Positions 27,143 to 35,569 of a stretch of 58,124 nucleotides of DNA are shown piece after piece. The stretch comes from Gammaproteobacteria bacterium (GTDB taxonomy: Bacteria; Pseudomonadota; Gammaproteobacteria; Steroidobacterales; Woeseiaceae), in NCBI GenBank assembly GCA_009937525.1, contig JAACFE010000005.1, positions 1-58,124 of the forward strand. Direction: 5' to 3'. The notes beneath the pieces are model-generated. The model was not told where the DNA came from, made no database searches, and saw nothing but the letters and a program-made list of their open reading frames with translations. Within the stretch, counting starts at the first letter, position 1; every line of letters starts with the position of its first letter. A program made the translations under genes and the position numbers.

Positions 27143-29514
27143 GCGATCGAAAACCGGCGCGAGACCTGAGCGTTGGCAGCCGGCTCGCTAATCGGTACAC
27201 CTTATCCCGGCGCCTTGGCAGAGGAGGCGCGGCCGAGACATGGCTTGCGACGGACCGGATCACCGGTGCGTCGGTCGCGCTCAAAATCCTCGTGGACGAT
27301 CGCGTCGGCCCCGACGCGCTGCGCCGCGAATGGCAACTCGCGATTCGCCTTATGCACGCACATATCGTGCGCGCGTTCGAATTTCACGAGGACGAGCGCG
27401 CTTTCTACAGCCTGCAGTTCATCGACGGGCCAGACATCAGTGTGCTTGCCGGCGCGGCACCTGCGGAATCGCTGCCCCCGGTCGCGCTGATTGCCGACGC
27501 GCTGCGCTATGCGCACGCCAAAGGCGTCGTACACCGCGACCTCAAAGCCACAAACATCCTCCTCGATCATAACGGCGCGCCATGCCTGATCGATTTCGGA
27601 GTATCCGCGACCCGTGGTCAGGACCCCGGCGGTGGTTCGCTGATCGCCGCCAGCCCCCAGCAGCTCTCGGGTGCGGCGCCAGATCCTGCCGACGACATTT
27701 TTGCGCTCGGCGGACTCATCTACGAACTGGTCAGCGGCCGTTCGCCGTGGAGTTCCGCGGACACGGCAGGCGACATTCTCAACCGGGAGCCACCGCCGCT
27801 CGAGGCGGCCGACGGTTCCGCGGTGCCGGCGGGCCTGAAGGCGCTGGTTGCCTCGATGCTGGACAAGGACGCGTCCAGCAGGCCCGACGCGGAATCCGTC
27901 GCGTCCAGGTTATCGGAGTTGGGCTATGCTCCGGCATCTGCCGCGAAGCGCTTCGTTGCCTCGGCGGGCGGTGTTCGCGACGAGATCATTCAGTCGCAGG
28001 ACGCCATCCGTCCCGTGCAGCGCGCACCGCGGGCCGCGGCCTCGACCAGCGGCACGACATCCAGCGGCGTGAGCCCCCGGACGCTCGGTATCGGCCTTGC
28101 CGTATTGCTGCTGCTCCTGCTCGGCGTCGTGTTCCTGTTGCCGAGAACGGTCGACAAGCCGGCTACCGTGCCGGCGGTGGACGCCGATGCGCAGGACGAA
28201 GCGTCGCAGCCGGTGACAAGTGGGGACAAGAGGCCTGCCGTCGATTTCAGCGAGAACATCGACGACCTCAGTGGCCGTGATCAGCGTGTGCAGGACCGGG
28301 CATCCACCGAAGACGTGCTGGGCGAATTGCTCGCAAAGATGGATACGCTGGAAAGCCGCGCCGTTCGGCGTTGGGGCGGGTTGCGGTTCGCGCGCGCGCA
28401 GGCCGTGTATGCCGAAGGTGACGAGGCCTACCTGGCCCGCGATTACGCCACGGCATCGCAGAAATACCGCGAAGCCATCGAGATCGTCGAACCGTTGCTG
28501 GACGAGGTCGACAGGGTCTTCGAGTCGACCTACGCCGAGGCGCGCGCGGCCCTGGAAGCCGCCGATCCGGTCGAGGCCGTGCGCCTTTTCGACCTGGCGG
28601 CAGCAATCAGCCCGGGGCACCGGGGCGCGCAGGCCGGTCTGGCGCGGGCGCGGAACCTGGAATCCGTCCTCTCGCTGATGGACCAGGGCCTCGCGCACGA
28701 GAAGGACCTGGAACTACAGGCAGCACGACAAAGCTTCGAGAGGGCTGCCGAGCTCGATCCGGAATGGGAGCCGGCACAGATTGCGCTGCAACGCGTGCGC
28801 GGCACGATCACTCAGATGGAGTTCGATCTGCGCATGACGGAGGGAATTTCAGCGCTGGCGGAGGGCGATTTCCTGGCGGCCCGTGCAGCGTTCCGGATGG
28901 CGCAGAAGCTCATGCCGGGGTCGCCCGAGCCGGCGGACGGCCTGCTGCAGGTGGACCAGGGTATCCGGCTGCAGGAAATCTCGTCGCTGGAGCAAAAGGC
29001 GCAACAACACGAACAGGCTGAGGAGTGGAGCGATGCGACGGCGACCTACGAGCGCATCCTCGAGCTCGATTCCAACCTGGCATTCGCCCAGGACGGTATC
29101 GCGCGGACACGCCAGATGGAGGCGCTGCACGACATGCTCGACCGGTTCATTGCCGAGCCGGACAGCCTGAGCCGTCAGTCGAACATGCAGTCAGCCACCA
29201 GGCTTCTGCTCGACATCACTCGCATGGAAAGCATCGGGCCGCGACTCGCGGACCGCCGCGACGAGCTGTCCAGACTGTTGAAGCGGGCCGCAACGCCGCT
29301 GACGGTGAAACTCGTTTCCGACAGCCAGACCGACGTTTCGATTTATAAAGTTGGTAAACTCGGCAGCTTCGACGAGCATGAGCTCAGCCTGCGGCCGGGA
29401 ACCTACGTCGCGGTCGGCGTGCGGCCGGGATACCGCGACGTACGTCTGGAGTTCCGCGTGGCACCGGAAATTGACATGCAGCCGATCGTCGTTCGCTGCG
29501 AGGAACCAATTTGA
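27139..29514 (+). CDS. transmembrane Ser/Thr protein kinase with repeat-rich C-terminal domain
   Basis: Protein of 791 residues. The cytoplasmic kinase domain (about 18-265) has GRGGAAETW, Lys49 in VALKIL, HRDLKATN (an RD kinase) and DFGVS; the usual APE reads SPQ. After a Ser/Thr/Ala linker comes one membrane helix at about 316-335. The outer part (about 380-730) is helical with repeated A-x-D/E-L-D-P/S patterns typical of TPR-like repeats (RAAELDPEWEPA, RILELDSNLAFA). A small beta domain ends the protein, resembling a PEGA domain. This is a receptor-kinase layout: periplasmic sensing, cytoplasmic phosphorylation. Confidence 0.88.
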   Translation: MSDRKPARDLSVGSRLANRYTLSRRLGRGGAAETWLATDRITGASVALKILVDDRVGPDALRREWQLAIRLMHAHIVRAFEFHEDERAFYSLQFIDGPDISVLAGAAPAESLPPVALIADALRYAHAKGVVHRDLKATNILLDHNGAPCLIDFGVSATRGQDPGGGSLIAASPQQLSGAAPDPADDIFALGGLIYELVSGRSPWSSADTAGDILNREPPPLEAADGSAVPAGLKALVASMLDKDASSRPDAESVASRLSELGYAPASAAKRFVASAGGVRDEIIQSQDAIRPVQRAPRAAASTSGTTSSGVSPRTLGIGLAVLLLLLLGVVFLLPRTVDKPATVPAVDADAQDEASQPVTSGDKRPAVDFSENIDDLSGRDQRVQDRASTEDVLGELLAKMDTLESRAVRRWGGLRFARAQAVYAEGDEAYLARDYATASQKYREAIEIVEPLLDEVDRVFESTYAEARAALEAADPVEAVRLFDLAAAISPGHRGAQAGLARARNLESVLSLMDQGLAHEKDLELQAARQSFERAAELDPEWEPAQIALQRVRGTITQMEFDLRMTEGISALAEGDFLAARAAFRMAQKLMPGSPEPADGLLQVDQGIRLQEISSLEQKAQQHEQAEEWSDATATYERILELDSNLAFAQDGIARTRQMEALHDMLDRFIAEPDSLSRQSNMQSATRLLLDITRMESIGPRLADRRDELSRLLKRAATPLTVKLVSDSQTDVSIYKVGKLGSFDEHELSLRPGTYVAVGVRPGYRDVRLEFRVAPEIDMQPIVVRCEEPI

Positions 29515-31937
29515 GTCTGATCCTATTCATCAGGGATGTTGAAGGCGAACGACCAATAGAAGCGGAACGTTTGCCGCTGCGCGTCGGTACCGGCAGCGAC
29601 TGCGATCTGCGACTGCCCGGCCCGGGCGGCGGGCCGGTCATGATGCTCGACGTGCTCGACGACGTGCCCTTCGTACAGCCCGTCGGCCGCGACGGGTCGA
29701 TGGCAATCAACGGCGAGCCGCTGACCGCCAGCCGGCGATTGCGGGACGGCGACGAATTGCATTATTTCGGCAGCCGCGTCGTCATCCACCTGGACGAGGC
29801 GCGCCTGACGCTGGAAGTCCTCCTCGAGGACAGCGCCTATGTGACGAAGCCGCCCGAGCTGGGCGATACCGGCGAACGGCCCGCCGAGGAAACCATCGCG
29901 CCGACAGCGTTCCGGCGAGCGTCGGAGATGCCGCAGGCGGCCGCGGAAAGGACGGGACACGGCACCCTGCGCTGGATCATCGGTGCCGCGCTGACGGTGC
30001 TGGTCGTGATTTCGTTTCTGCTGTTCACCGCCAAGTCGGTCAAGTTCGAAGTGACGCCGGGGGAGCCCGATTCGTTCTCCGTGAGCGGTGGCTGGTTCCG
30101 CATGCCGCTCGGCGATCGCGTGCTGCTGCGCAAGGGCAGCTATACGGTGCAGGTGTCGCAACAGGGCTATTTCGACGTGAGTCGGAACTTCGAGGTAGGC
30201 GACGAACAGAATGTCATCATCGATATCGAGATGCGCAAGCTGCCGGGGCACGTTACCGTCGTCACGAATCCGCCGACGGATGCGGTCGTCACGATCAATG
30301 AGAGCGAAGTCGGGCCCGCGCCGTTCGGGCCGATCGAATTGTTGCCGGGCGAGCACAGCGTCAGCGTCCGCGCCCGGCGATTTCTGCCTTATGGCGGCGT
30401 CATCAACGTCCCCGGGCTCGGCAGGCACGAACAACTCAGCGTGCAACTGGTCCCGCGTTGGTCCGAAGTCGAAATCACCTCCGAGCCGCCCGGGGCGCGC
30501 ATATACGCCGGTGAACAGGAGGTCGGCGAGACCCCGGCGACTATCGAGCTGATGGAGGGCACGCACCAGGTCAGCGTCGTGCGGGACGGCTACAGTGCCT
30601 GGGACGGTACGTTGGTCGCGGAGCCCAATACGCAAGTTGCGCTGCCGGTCATCCGGCTGCAGCCGGCCAATGCCAGGCTGCGCGTCAACTCGATCCCGCG
30701 CGGTGCCAACGTCACGGTGAACGGCCGCTACCGCGGCCAGTCGCCGATTTCGCTCGATCTTGCACCGGACGTCAACTACGAGATCGGCCTTTCGAAGGCC
30801 GGTTACGGCATGACGAGTCGCAAGGTGCGCCTCGAGGCAGCGGCGAGCGACTCGATTACCGTCGACCTTACGGCGAGGACCGGGACGCTGACGGTTAACG
30901 TCGAACCGGCCGATGCTACCGTCTACGTGGATGGCCAGGCCCGTGGCACAGGCAGCACGACACTGCGCCTTAGTTCTGCACCGCACCGCATCGAGGTGCG
31001 CAAGGCCGGTTACGAATCCTGGTCGCGAACCGTGACGCCGCGGCCGGGCTATCCCCAGACACTGTCCGCACGCCTGCGTTCGCAGGAAGAGATCGAGCGC
31101 GAATCGGTTGCGCTGGAGCGCCAGACGGCAGTCGGCCAGGTATTGCGTCTGGTCGAGCCCGGCACCTTTACACTGGGCTCGTCGCGCAGCGAGCAGGGGC
31201 GCAGGGCAAACGAGGTCATCGTCCCGGTCAGGCTGAGCGGGTCGTTCCTCATCGGCGTGAAGGAAGTGAGCAACCGGGAGTTTTCGCAATTCCGGGCCAA
31301 TCATGATTCGGGTGCCGATATCCACCCGTCGATGGCCGGCGACAATAATCCCGTGGCCAACGTGACCTGGGCGGATGCCGTACAGTACTGCAACTGGCTC
31401 AGCGCACGCGAAGGCCTGACGCCGGTCTACAAGGAGGAGTTCGGCGAATGGATTGCCATACGCCCATTACCGGACGGTTATCGGCTGCCGACCGAGGCGG
31501 AATGGGCCTGGGCCATTCGTTATCAGGGCGGCAATGGCGCGCTGAAGTTTTCCTGGGGCAAGGACTGGCCGCCCCGTCGGGACGCGGGCAATTACGCCGA
31601 CAAGTCCGCGGCTGATCTCGTTCCCACGATCATTCCCACGTATGACGACGGTTTCGCGTCGACCGCGGAAGGCGGCAGGTTTCCCGCCAATGCCGTAGGA
31701 ATATTCGACGGCGCCGGAAACGTGGCCGAATGGGTGAACGATTACTACACCGTACCCACTCCCGGCGTTAGCTCGCCGCTGGTCGATCCGCTCGGTCCCG
31801 AGCGCGGGCAGTCTTACGTGATCCGGGGCTCCAGCTGGCGTCACGCTTCGCCCACCGAGTTGCGACTGTCTTTCCGCGACTATGGCAAGGACCCGCGGCC
31901 GGACGTCGGCTTCCGCGTGGCGCGCAATGCCGACTGA
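29511..31937 (+). CDS. FHA-like/TM/PEGA/SUMF1-like membrane protein
   Basis: Protein of 808 residues. The N-terminal 100 residues resemble an FHA-type beta domain (LRVGTGSDCDLRLPG). One membrane helix lies at about 154-174. Four to five PEGA repeats follow (about 180-525), each with a P-x-G/D-A-x-V/I-x-V/I core, for example SEPPGARIYAGEQEVGETP and NSIPRGANVTVNGRYRGQSP. The C-terminal domain (about 545-805) is of the SUMF1/FGE type: GYRLPTEAEWAWA, GNVAEWVND, VIRGSSWRHA, GFRVAR. The catalytic cysteines of true formylglycine enzymes are absent. The start TTG overlaps the kinase stop by 4 bases. The outer part may bind ligand or cell wall. Confidence 0.85.
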   Translation: MSLILFIRDVEGERPIEAERLPLRVGTGSDCDLRLPGPGGGPVMMLDVLDDVPFVQPVGRDGSMAINGEPLTASRRLRDGDELHYFGSRVVIHLDEARLTLEVLLEDSAYVTKPPELGDTGERPAEETIAPTAFRRASEMPQAAAERTGHGTLRWIIGAALTVLVVISFLLFTAKSVKFEVTPGEPDSFSVSGGWFRMPLGDRVLLRKGSYTVQVSQQGYFDVSRNFEVGDEQNVIIDIEMRKLPGHVTVVTNPPTDAVVTINESEVGPAPFGPIELLPGEHSVSVRARRFLPYGGVINVPGLGRHEQLSVQLVPRWSEVEITSEPPGARIYAGEQEVGETPATIELMEGTHQVSVVRDGYSAWDGTLVAEPNTQVALPVIRLQPANARLRVNSIPRGANVTVNGRYRGQSPISLDLAPDVNYEIGLSKAGYGMTSRKVRLEAAASDSITVDLTARTGTLTVNVEPADATVYVDGQARGTGSTTLRLSSAPHRIEVRKAGYESWSRTVTPRPGYPQTLSARLRSQEEIERESVALERQTAVGQVLRLVEPGTFTLGSSRSEQGRRANEVIVPVRLSGSFLIGVKEVSNREFSQFRANHDSGADIHPSMAGDNNPVANVTWADAVQYCNWLSAREGLTPVYKEEFGEWIAIRPLPDGYRLPTEAEWAWAIRYQGGNGALKFSWGKDWPPRRDAGNYADKSAADLVPTIIPTYDDGFASTAEGGRFPANAVGIFDGAGNVAEWVNDYYTVPTPGVSSPLVDPLGPERGQSYVIRGSSWRHASPTELRLSFRDYGKDPRPDVGFRVARNAD

Positions 31938-31998
31938 ATTTCATGCGACAATTGCGCTCTGCGGCGGTCAAAGCACGAGGAAAGGACAGGGATCAACG

Positions 31999-32244
31999 AT
32001 GCGTCGTTATGTGTTGACCATTCTGCTGTTGATGGCGGGCGCCGTCGCGTGGGCGCAGGACAGTGCCCCGCAGGGCGAGGACGAGACCCGGGAACCCGGG
32101 GAGACGGCGGAAGAAGTGGCTGACGAGCAGGATGAGGATCTCGACCTCGATGAAGAAAGCTACCTGGACGCCGAGGAAGAGGATTTCGTGCCGACCGAAG
32201 ACATACCTGCCGACCAGGCAATTCCGTTTCCCACCGACATCTAG
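31999..32244 (+). CDS. small acidic exported protein
   Basis: Protein of 81 residues: a clear signal peptide (MRRYVLTILLLMAGAVAWAQ, cleaved after AWA) followed by about 60 residues almost wholly made of Asp, Glu and small residues. It has no recognisable domain and is probably disordered in the periplasm. AGGACAGGG upstream of the ATG at 31999 supports this start. It lies between the PEGA/SUMF1-like gene and the TolQ-like gene on the same strand. The acidic tail could bind cations or a basic partner. Confidence 0.7.
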   Translation: MRRYVLTILLLMAGAVAWAQDSAPQGEDETREPGETAEEVADEQDEDLDLDEESYLDAEEEDFVPTEDIPADQAIPFPTDI

Positions 32245-32279
32245 GCCCGACCCATATTCAAGACTGACGTTGCTGACTT

Positions 32280-33080
32280 ATGAACAAGAGAGACATTCCT
32301 GTTGAGTTCGTGTACCAGATGTTCGCGCTGATCATCGCGATCATCGTCGTGCACGCGTTCTACGTTTCAGTTGTGCGGCCGAATGCGGCGCAGATCATCG
32401 AGGAACAGAACGCGGCGGCTGCCGCCGATCTCGGTTATGTCCGCGAGCGACGCATCCCGGTCCTGATCAAGGACCTGGAACAGGAAGCCTGTTTCATCCT
32501 CATGTTCTGGGCACTCGCGATCATGGGGTACAAGGCCGTCAAGATCACGCGCGAGCGCCGTCTGCTCGACGTCGATCTCGTCCCTGTCGCCGAGGGCATG
32601 CGAATATTGCCCGAGGATTCGCGGGAATTCGCCCGCCAGGTGCAGCAGTTGCCGGGCGAGCAGCAACAGATGCTGTTGCCGCGGGCGCTGCTGAATGCTC
32701 TCCGGCGCTTCAATTCGACGCATAGCATCCAGGACGTCTCGAGCAGTACGAATACTATCTGCGAGTCCGAAGCCGAGCGACTGGAATCGGAGCTGTCGAT
32801 GATCCGCTACATCTCCTGGGCGATTCCCTCGATCGGATTTATCGGCACGGTGCGCGGTATCGGTGAAGCGCTGGCGCAGGCCGACAAGGCGGTCCAGGGC
32901 GATATCGCCGGCGTTACCCAGAGCCTGGGCGTCGCGTTCAACTCGACCTTCATCGCGCTCCTGATCAGCATCTTCCTGATGTTCCTGGTGTACCAGCTCC
33001 AGCTCCTGCAGGAACGGCTCGTGTTTGACACGCAGGCGTACTGCGACGACAAGCTGATCCGACACATGAGAGCGGACTGA
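32280..33080 (+). CDS. MotA/TolQ/ExbB-type proton channel protein
   Basis: Membrane protein of 266 residues. Helices at about 10-30 and 70-86, then the conserved channel pair at about 175-200 (SWAIPSIGFIGTVRGIGEAL, the MotA_ExbB signature) and 218-242 (FNSTFIALLISIFLMFLVYQL). A cytoplasmic domain of about 85 residues lies between helices 2 and 3, as in TolQ/ExbB. Such proteins form rings that pass protons to drive an ExbD/TolR/MotB partner. No tonB, tolR or motB is nearby; the two vWA proteins downstream carry the likely partner helix. Confidence 0.87.
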   Translation: MNKRDIPVEFVYQMFALIIAIIVVHAFYVSVVRPNAAQIIEEQNAAAAADLGYVRERRIPVLIKDLEQEACFILMFWALAIMGYKAVKITRERRLLDVDLVPVAEGMRILPEDSREFARQVQQLPGEQQQMLLPRALLNALRRFNSTHSIQDVSSSTNTICESEAERLESELSMIRYISWAIPSIGFIGTVRGIGEALAQADKAVQGDIAGVTQSLGVAFNSTFIALLISIFLMFLVYQLQLLQERLVFDTQAYCDDKLIRHMRAD

Positions 33081-33099
33081 TCTCCGCGCGGAGCGACCC

Positions 33100-34467
33100 G
33101 TGTCCTTGCTCGCAGCACACATCAACGACGCCGGGATTTCCGTGCTCAGTAACGAGCGCCTGCTTTACCGGGAACCGGGGTTCGCGCTGCTCGACGATGA
33201 CGAACTCGCGACCGGCTCGAAGGCATTCGAAAACGCGCGCATACAACCGCGAAGAATACAGAATCGATTCTGGTCGGAGCTGACGACCGACGCATTGCCC
33301 GATCGACGATTTCAGCACCTGAGCGCTGCGGACCTCGTCAGCCGGCAGCTCGAACAGATCTGGCGGGGCGCTGCCGCTTCGGGCGACCGCCTGGTCGTCG
33401 CCGTGCCGGCCTACATGACGGGCGATAATCTCGGCCTGTTTCTCGGCATTGCGCACGAACTCGGCGTGCCCGTCGTCGGCCTGGTCGATGCCGCCGTCGC
33501 GGCGACGCGCCGCGAATACCGGGGTGCGGTGCCGGTGCACGTGGATCTCAGCCTGCACGCGACAAGCCTTTCGCGCCTGAAGCAGAGCGGCCAAGTACAG
33601 CTGGACCGCAGCGAGGTCATCGATAACAGCGGCATGCTGGCGCTGTACGACGCCTGGATCCGGGTGATCTCGGATGCCTTCGTAAAGCAGTCGCGATTCG
33701 ACCCGCTGCATACGGCGGAAACAGAGCAGCTGCTGCTCGATCGACTCGGCGAGTGGCTTGCGAGCGCGTCGGCCAATGACACGGTGGCGCTCGAGATCGA
33801 ATACCGGGGCATTGCACACGGCGCGGAAATCGAATCCCTGCACCTGATCTCGGCGGCGGCGCCGGTATACCAGCGCATCGCGAGCCAGCTGCGGGCCATC
33901 TACCGGGCGGAGGAAACGCCGGCGATCCAGCTGAGCGATCGTGCCGCACGCATGCCGGGCCTCGCGGACATGCTTGCCGCGCGCGTCGGCGGCGACATCT
34001 TCCTCCTGGAACCCGGCGCTACCGCGCGCGGATTACTGACTCGCTGCCGCGACATGCAGCGTGGCGACAGCGGCGTGACGCTGATCCGGCAGTTGCCGTG
34101 GGACCAGTCGCCTGTGACCATCGAGCGAGACGAAACGCCCGTCGTGGCGGGGCAACCGACTCACCTGCTGTTCGGCAATACGGCCTACGCGATCGGCCGT
34201 CGGGCGCTGGTGATGGGCTCGCAGCCTGCGGGCGGCGAGCGCTGGATAGACCTCGGCGGCGACATGCCGGGCATATCCCGGCGGCATTGCTCCATCGAGC
34301 GCAAGAGCGGCCAGTGCATCGTCCAGGACTTCAGCCGCTACGGCACCTTCCTCAACGGACACAAGATCGATGGGTCTGCAGTCCTCCAGGTCGGCGACCT
34401 CATCCGCCTGGGCAGCCCAGGCCACGAGTTTCGAGTGATCATGACGGAGCCCGACGATGGCTCGTAA
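33100..34467 (+). CDS. actin/Hsp70-like N-domain with C-terminal FHA domain
   Basis: Protein of 455 residues. The N-terminal part (about 1-300) has alternating strands and helices with segments RLVVAVPAYMTGDNL and LGVPVVGLVDAAVAAT that resemble the actin-like ATPase fold of Hsp70/FtsA-type proteins; the phosphate loops are not clear, so nucleotide binding is uncertain. The C-terminal FHA domain (about 365-450) is convincing: GISRRHCSIE and DFSRYGTFLNG hold the phosphothreonine-binding Arg, Ser, His and Asn. It should read the phosphorylation state set by the array's kinases and phosphatase. The start is GTG. It overlaps the vWA gene by 11 bases. Confidence 0.8.
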   Translation: MSLLAAHINDAGISVLSNERLLYREPGFALLDDDELATGSKAFENARIQPRRIQNRFWSELTTDALPDRRFQHLSAADLVSRQLEQIWRGAAASGDRLVVAVPAYMTGDNLGLFLGIAHELGVPVVGLVDAAVAATRREYRGAVPVHVDLSLHATSLSRLKQSGQVQLDRSEVIDNSGMLALYDAWIRVISDAFVKQSRFDPLHTAETEQLLLDRLGEWLASASANDTVALEIEYRGIAHGAEIESLHLISAAAPVYQRIASQLRAIYRAEETPAIQLSDRAARMPGLADMLAARVGGDIFLLEPGATARGLLTRCRDMQRGDSGVTLIRQLPWDQSPVTIERDETPVVAGQPTHLLFGNTAYAIGRRALVMGSQPAGGERWIDLGGDMPGISRRHCSIERKSGQCIVQDFSRYGTFLNGHKIDGSAVLQVGDLIRLGSPGHEFRVIMTEPDDGS

Positions 34468-35554
34468 GCGCCGGCCATTCGAGGTATTCAGCATGTCGTT
34501 TCTCGACTGCATGAGCTGCGGGTTCGGCGCCGTGATCCTGTTCTTCATGATCATCAATGCCCAGGTCAACGAGATCACGGAGGAGGACCCGACGAAGCTG
34601 ATGGCCGAGACCAAGCGCCTGGAAGTCGAAATACTTGAAGGCCGTAAGAACCTCGTGTTTGCCAAGAATACAATCGAGACTCTGGAAGACGAAAAACAGA
34701 CTGCAGAAGGCAAGATTGCCGAGATCATTGCCCTGATCAAGGAATTGCGCGAAGAACTCGCCGAGTACGATGATGAAACGCTTGCCAGGATCGAGCGTAT
34801 CGAGAAGCTGCAAAGCGACATCAAGTCACTCGAGGAAGAGGTGAAGCGCCTGCTGGCGCTCAAGGCCGAAGAGGAGAACCTGGGCGCGAGGATCCGGGAA
34901 TTCAAGGGCGAAGGCGACCGCCAGTACCTGACGGGGCTCAAGCTCGGGGGCGACCGCACGCTGATACTCGTCGATCGTTCGGCGAGTATGCTGGACGACA
35001 CGATCGTCAATATCATCCGGCGGCGCAACATGTCGAAGGAGGACAAGCTGCGCGCCGTCAAGTGGCGCCAGGTCGTGGCCAGCGTCGACTGGCTCACTTC
35101 GCAATTCAAGCCGGGCAGCAAATTCCAGATCTACATGTTCAACAACGAAACCCAACCGGTCATCAAGGGCAGCGACGGCGTCTGGCTCGAGGCCGACGAT
35201 GCGACCAAGCTGGATGAAGCCATACGGGTGCTGCGCCGCACGCCGCCCGAGAACGGCACCAACCTGCGTGCCGCCTACGAGGTCGCCTCCAGGCTTACGC
35301 CGCGGCCCGACAATATCATCCTGCTCGTCGATGGTCTTCCGACGATGATGGAGTCCACCACCAACCGCAGGATGGTTACCGGCCGCGACCGCATGAGCAT
35401 GCACGGACGGTCGATCCGTGAACTGCCCAGCGGCATCCCGATCAACATACTGTTGTTCCCGATGGAGGGTGATTACGATGCCGCTATCGCATACTGGACG
35501 CTGGCTTACGGGTCCGGCGGGTCTTTCATGGCGGTGAGCCGGGACTGGCCGTAG
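34457..35554 (+). CDS. membrane-anchored vWA protein 1 with ExbD-like helix
   Basis: Protein of 365 residues. A basic N-terminus (MARKRRPFEVFS) precedes one membrane helix, SFLDCMSCGFGAVILFFMII, with an Asp at residue 17. A long coiled coil spans about 45-150. The vWA domain (about 165-360) has an intact MIDAS: DRSAS at 173-177, the Thr in NGTNLRAA, and the Asp in LLVDGLPT. Helix topology (basic side in) puts the vWA domain in the periplasm. The helix resembles the ExbD/TolR helix with its essential Asp, so it is a candidate partner for the TolQ-like protein. Confidence 0.85.
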   Translation: MARKRRPFEVFSMSFLDCMSCGFGAVILFFMIINAQVNEITEEDPTKLMAETKRLEVEILEGRKNLVFAKNTIETLEDEKQTAEGKIAEIIALIKELREELAEYDDETLARIERIEKLQSDIKSLEEEVKRLLALKAEEENLGARIREFKGEGDRQYLTGLKLGGDRTLILVDRSASMLDDTIVNIIRRRNMSKEDKLRAVKWRQVVASVDWLTSQFKPGSKFQIYMFNNETQPVIKGSDGVWLEADDATKLDEAIRVLRRTPPENGTNLRAAYEVASRLTPRPDNIILLVDGLPTMMESTTNRRMVTGRDRMSMHGRSIRELPSGIPINILLFPMEGDYDAAIAYWTLAYGSGGSFMAVSRDWP

Positions 35555-35569
35555 CAGGTTGGAGTATCT

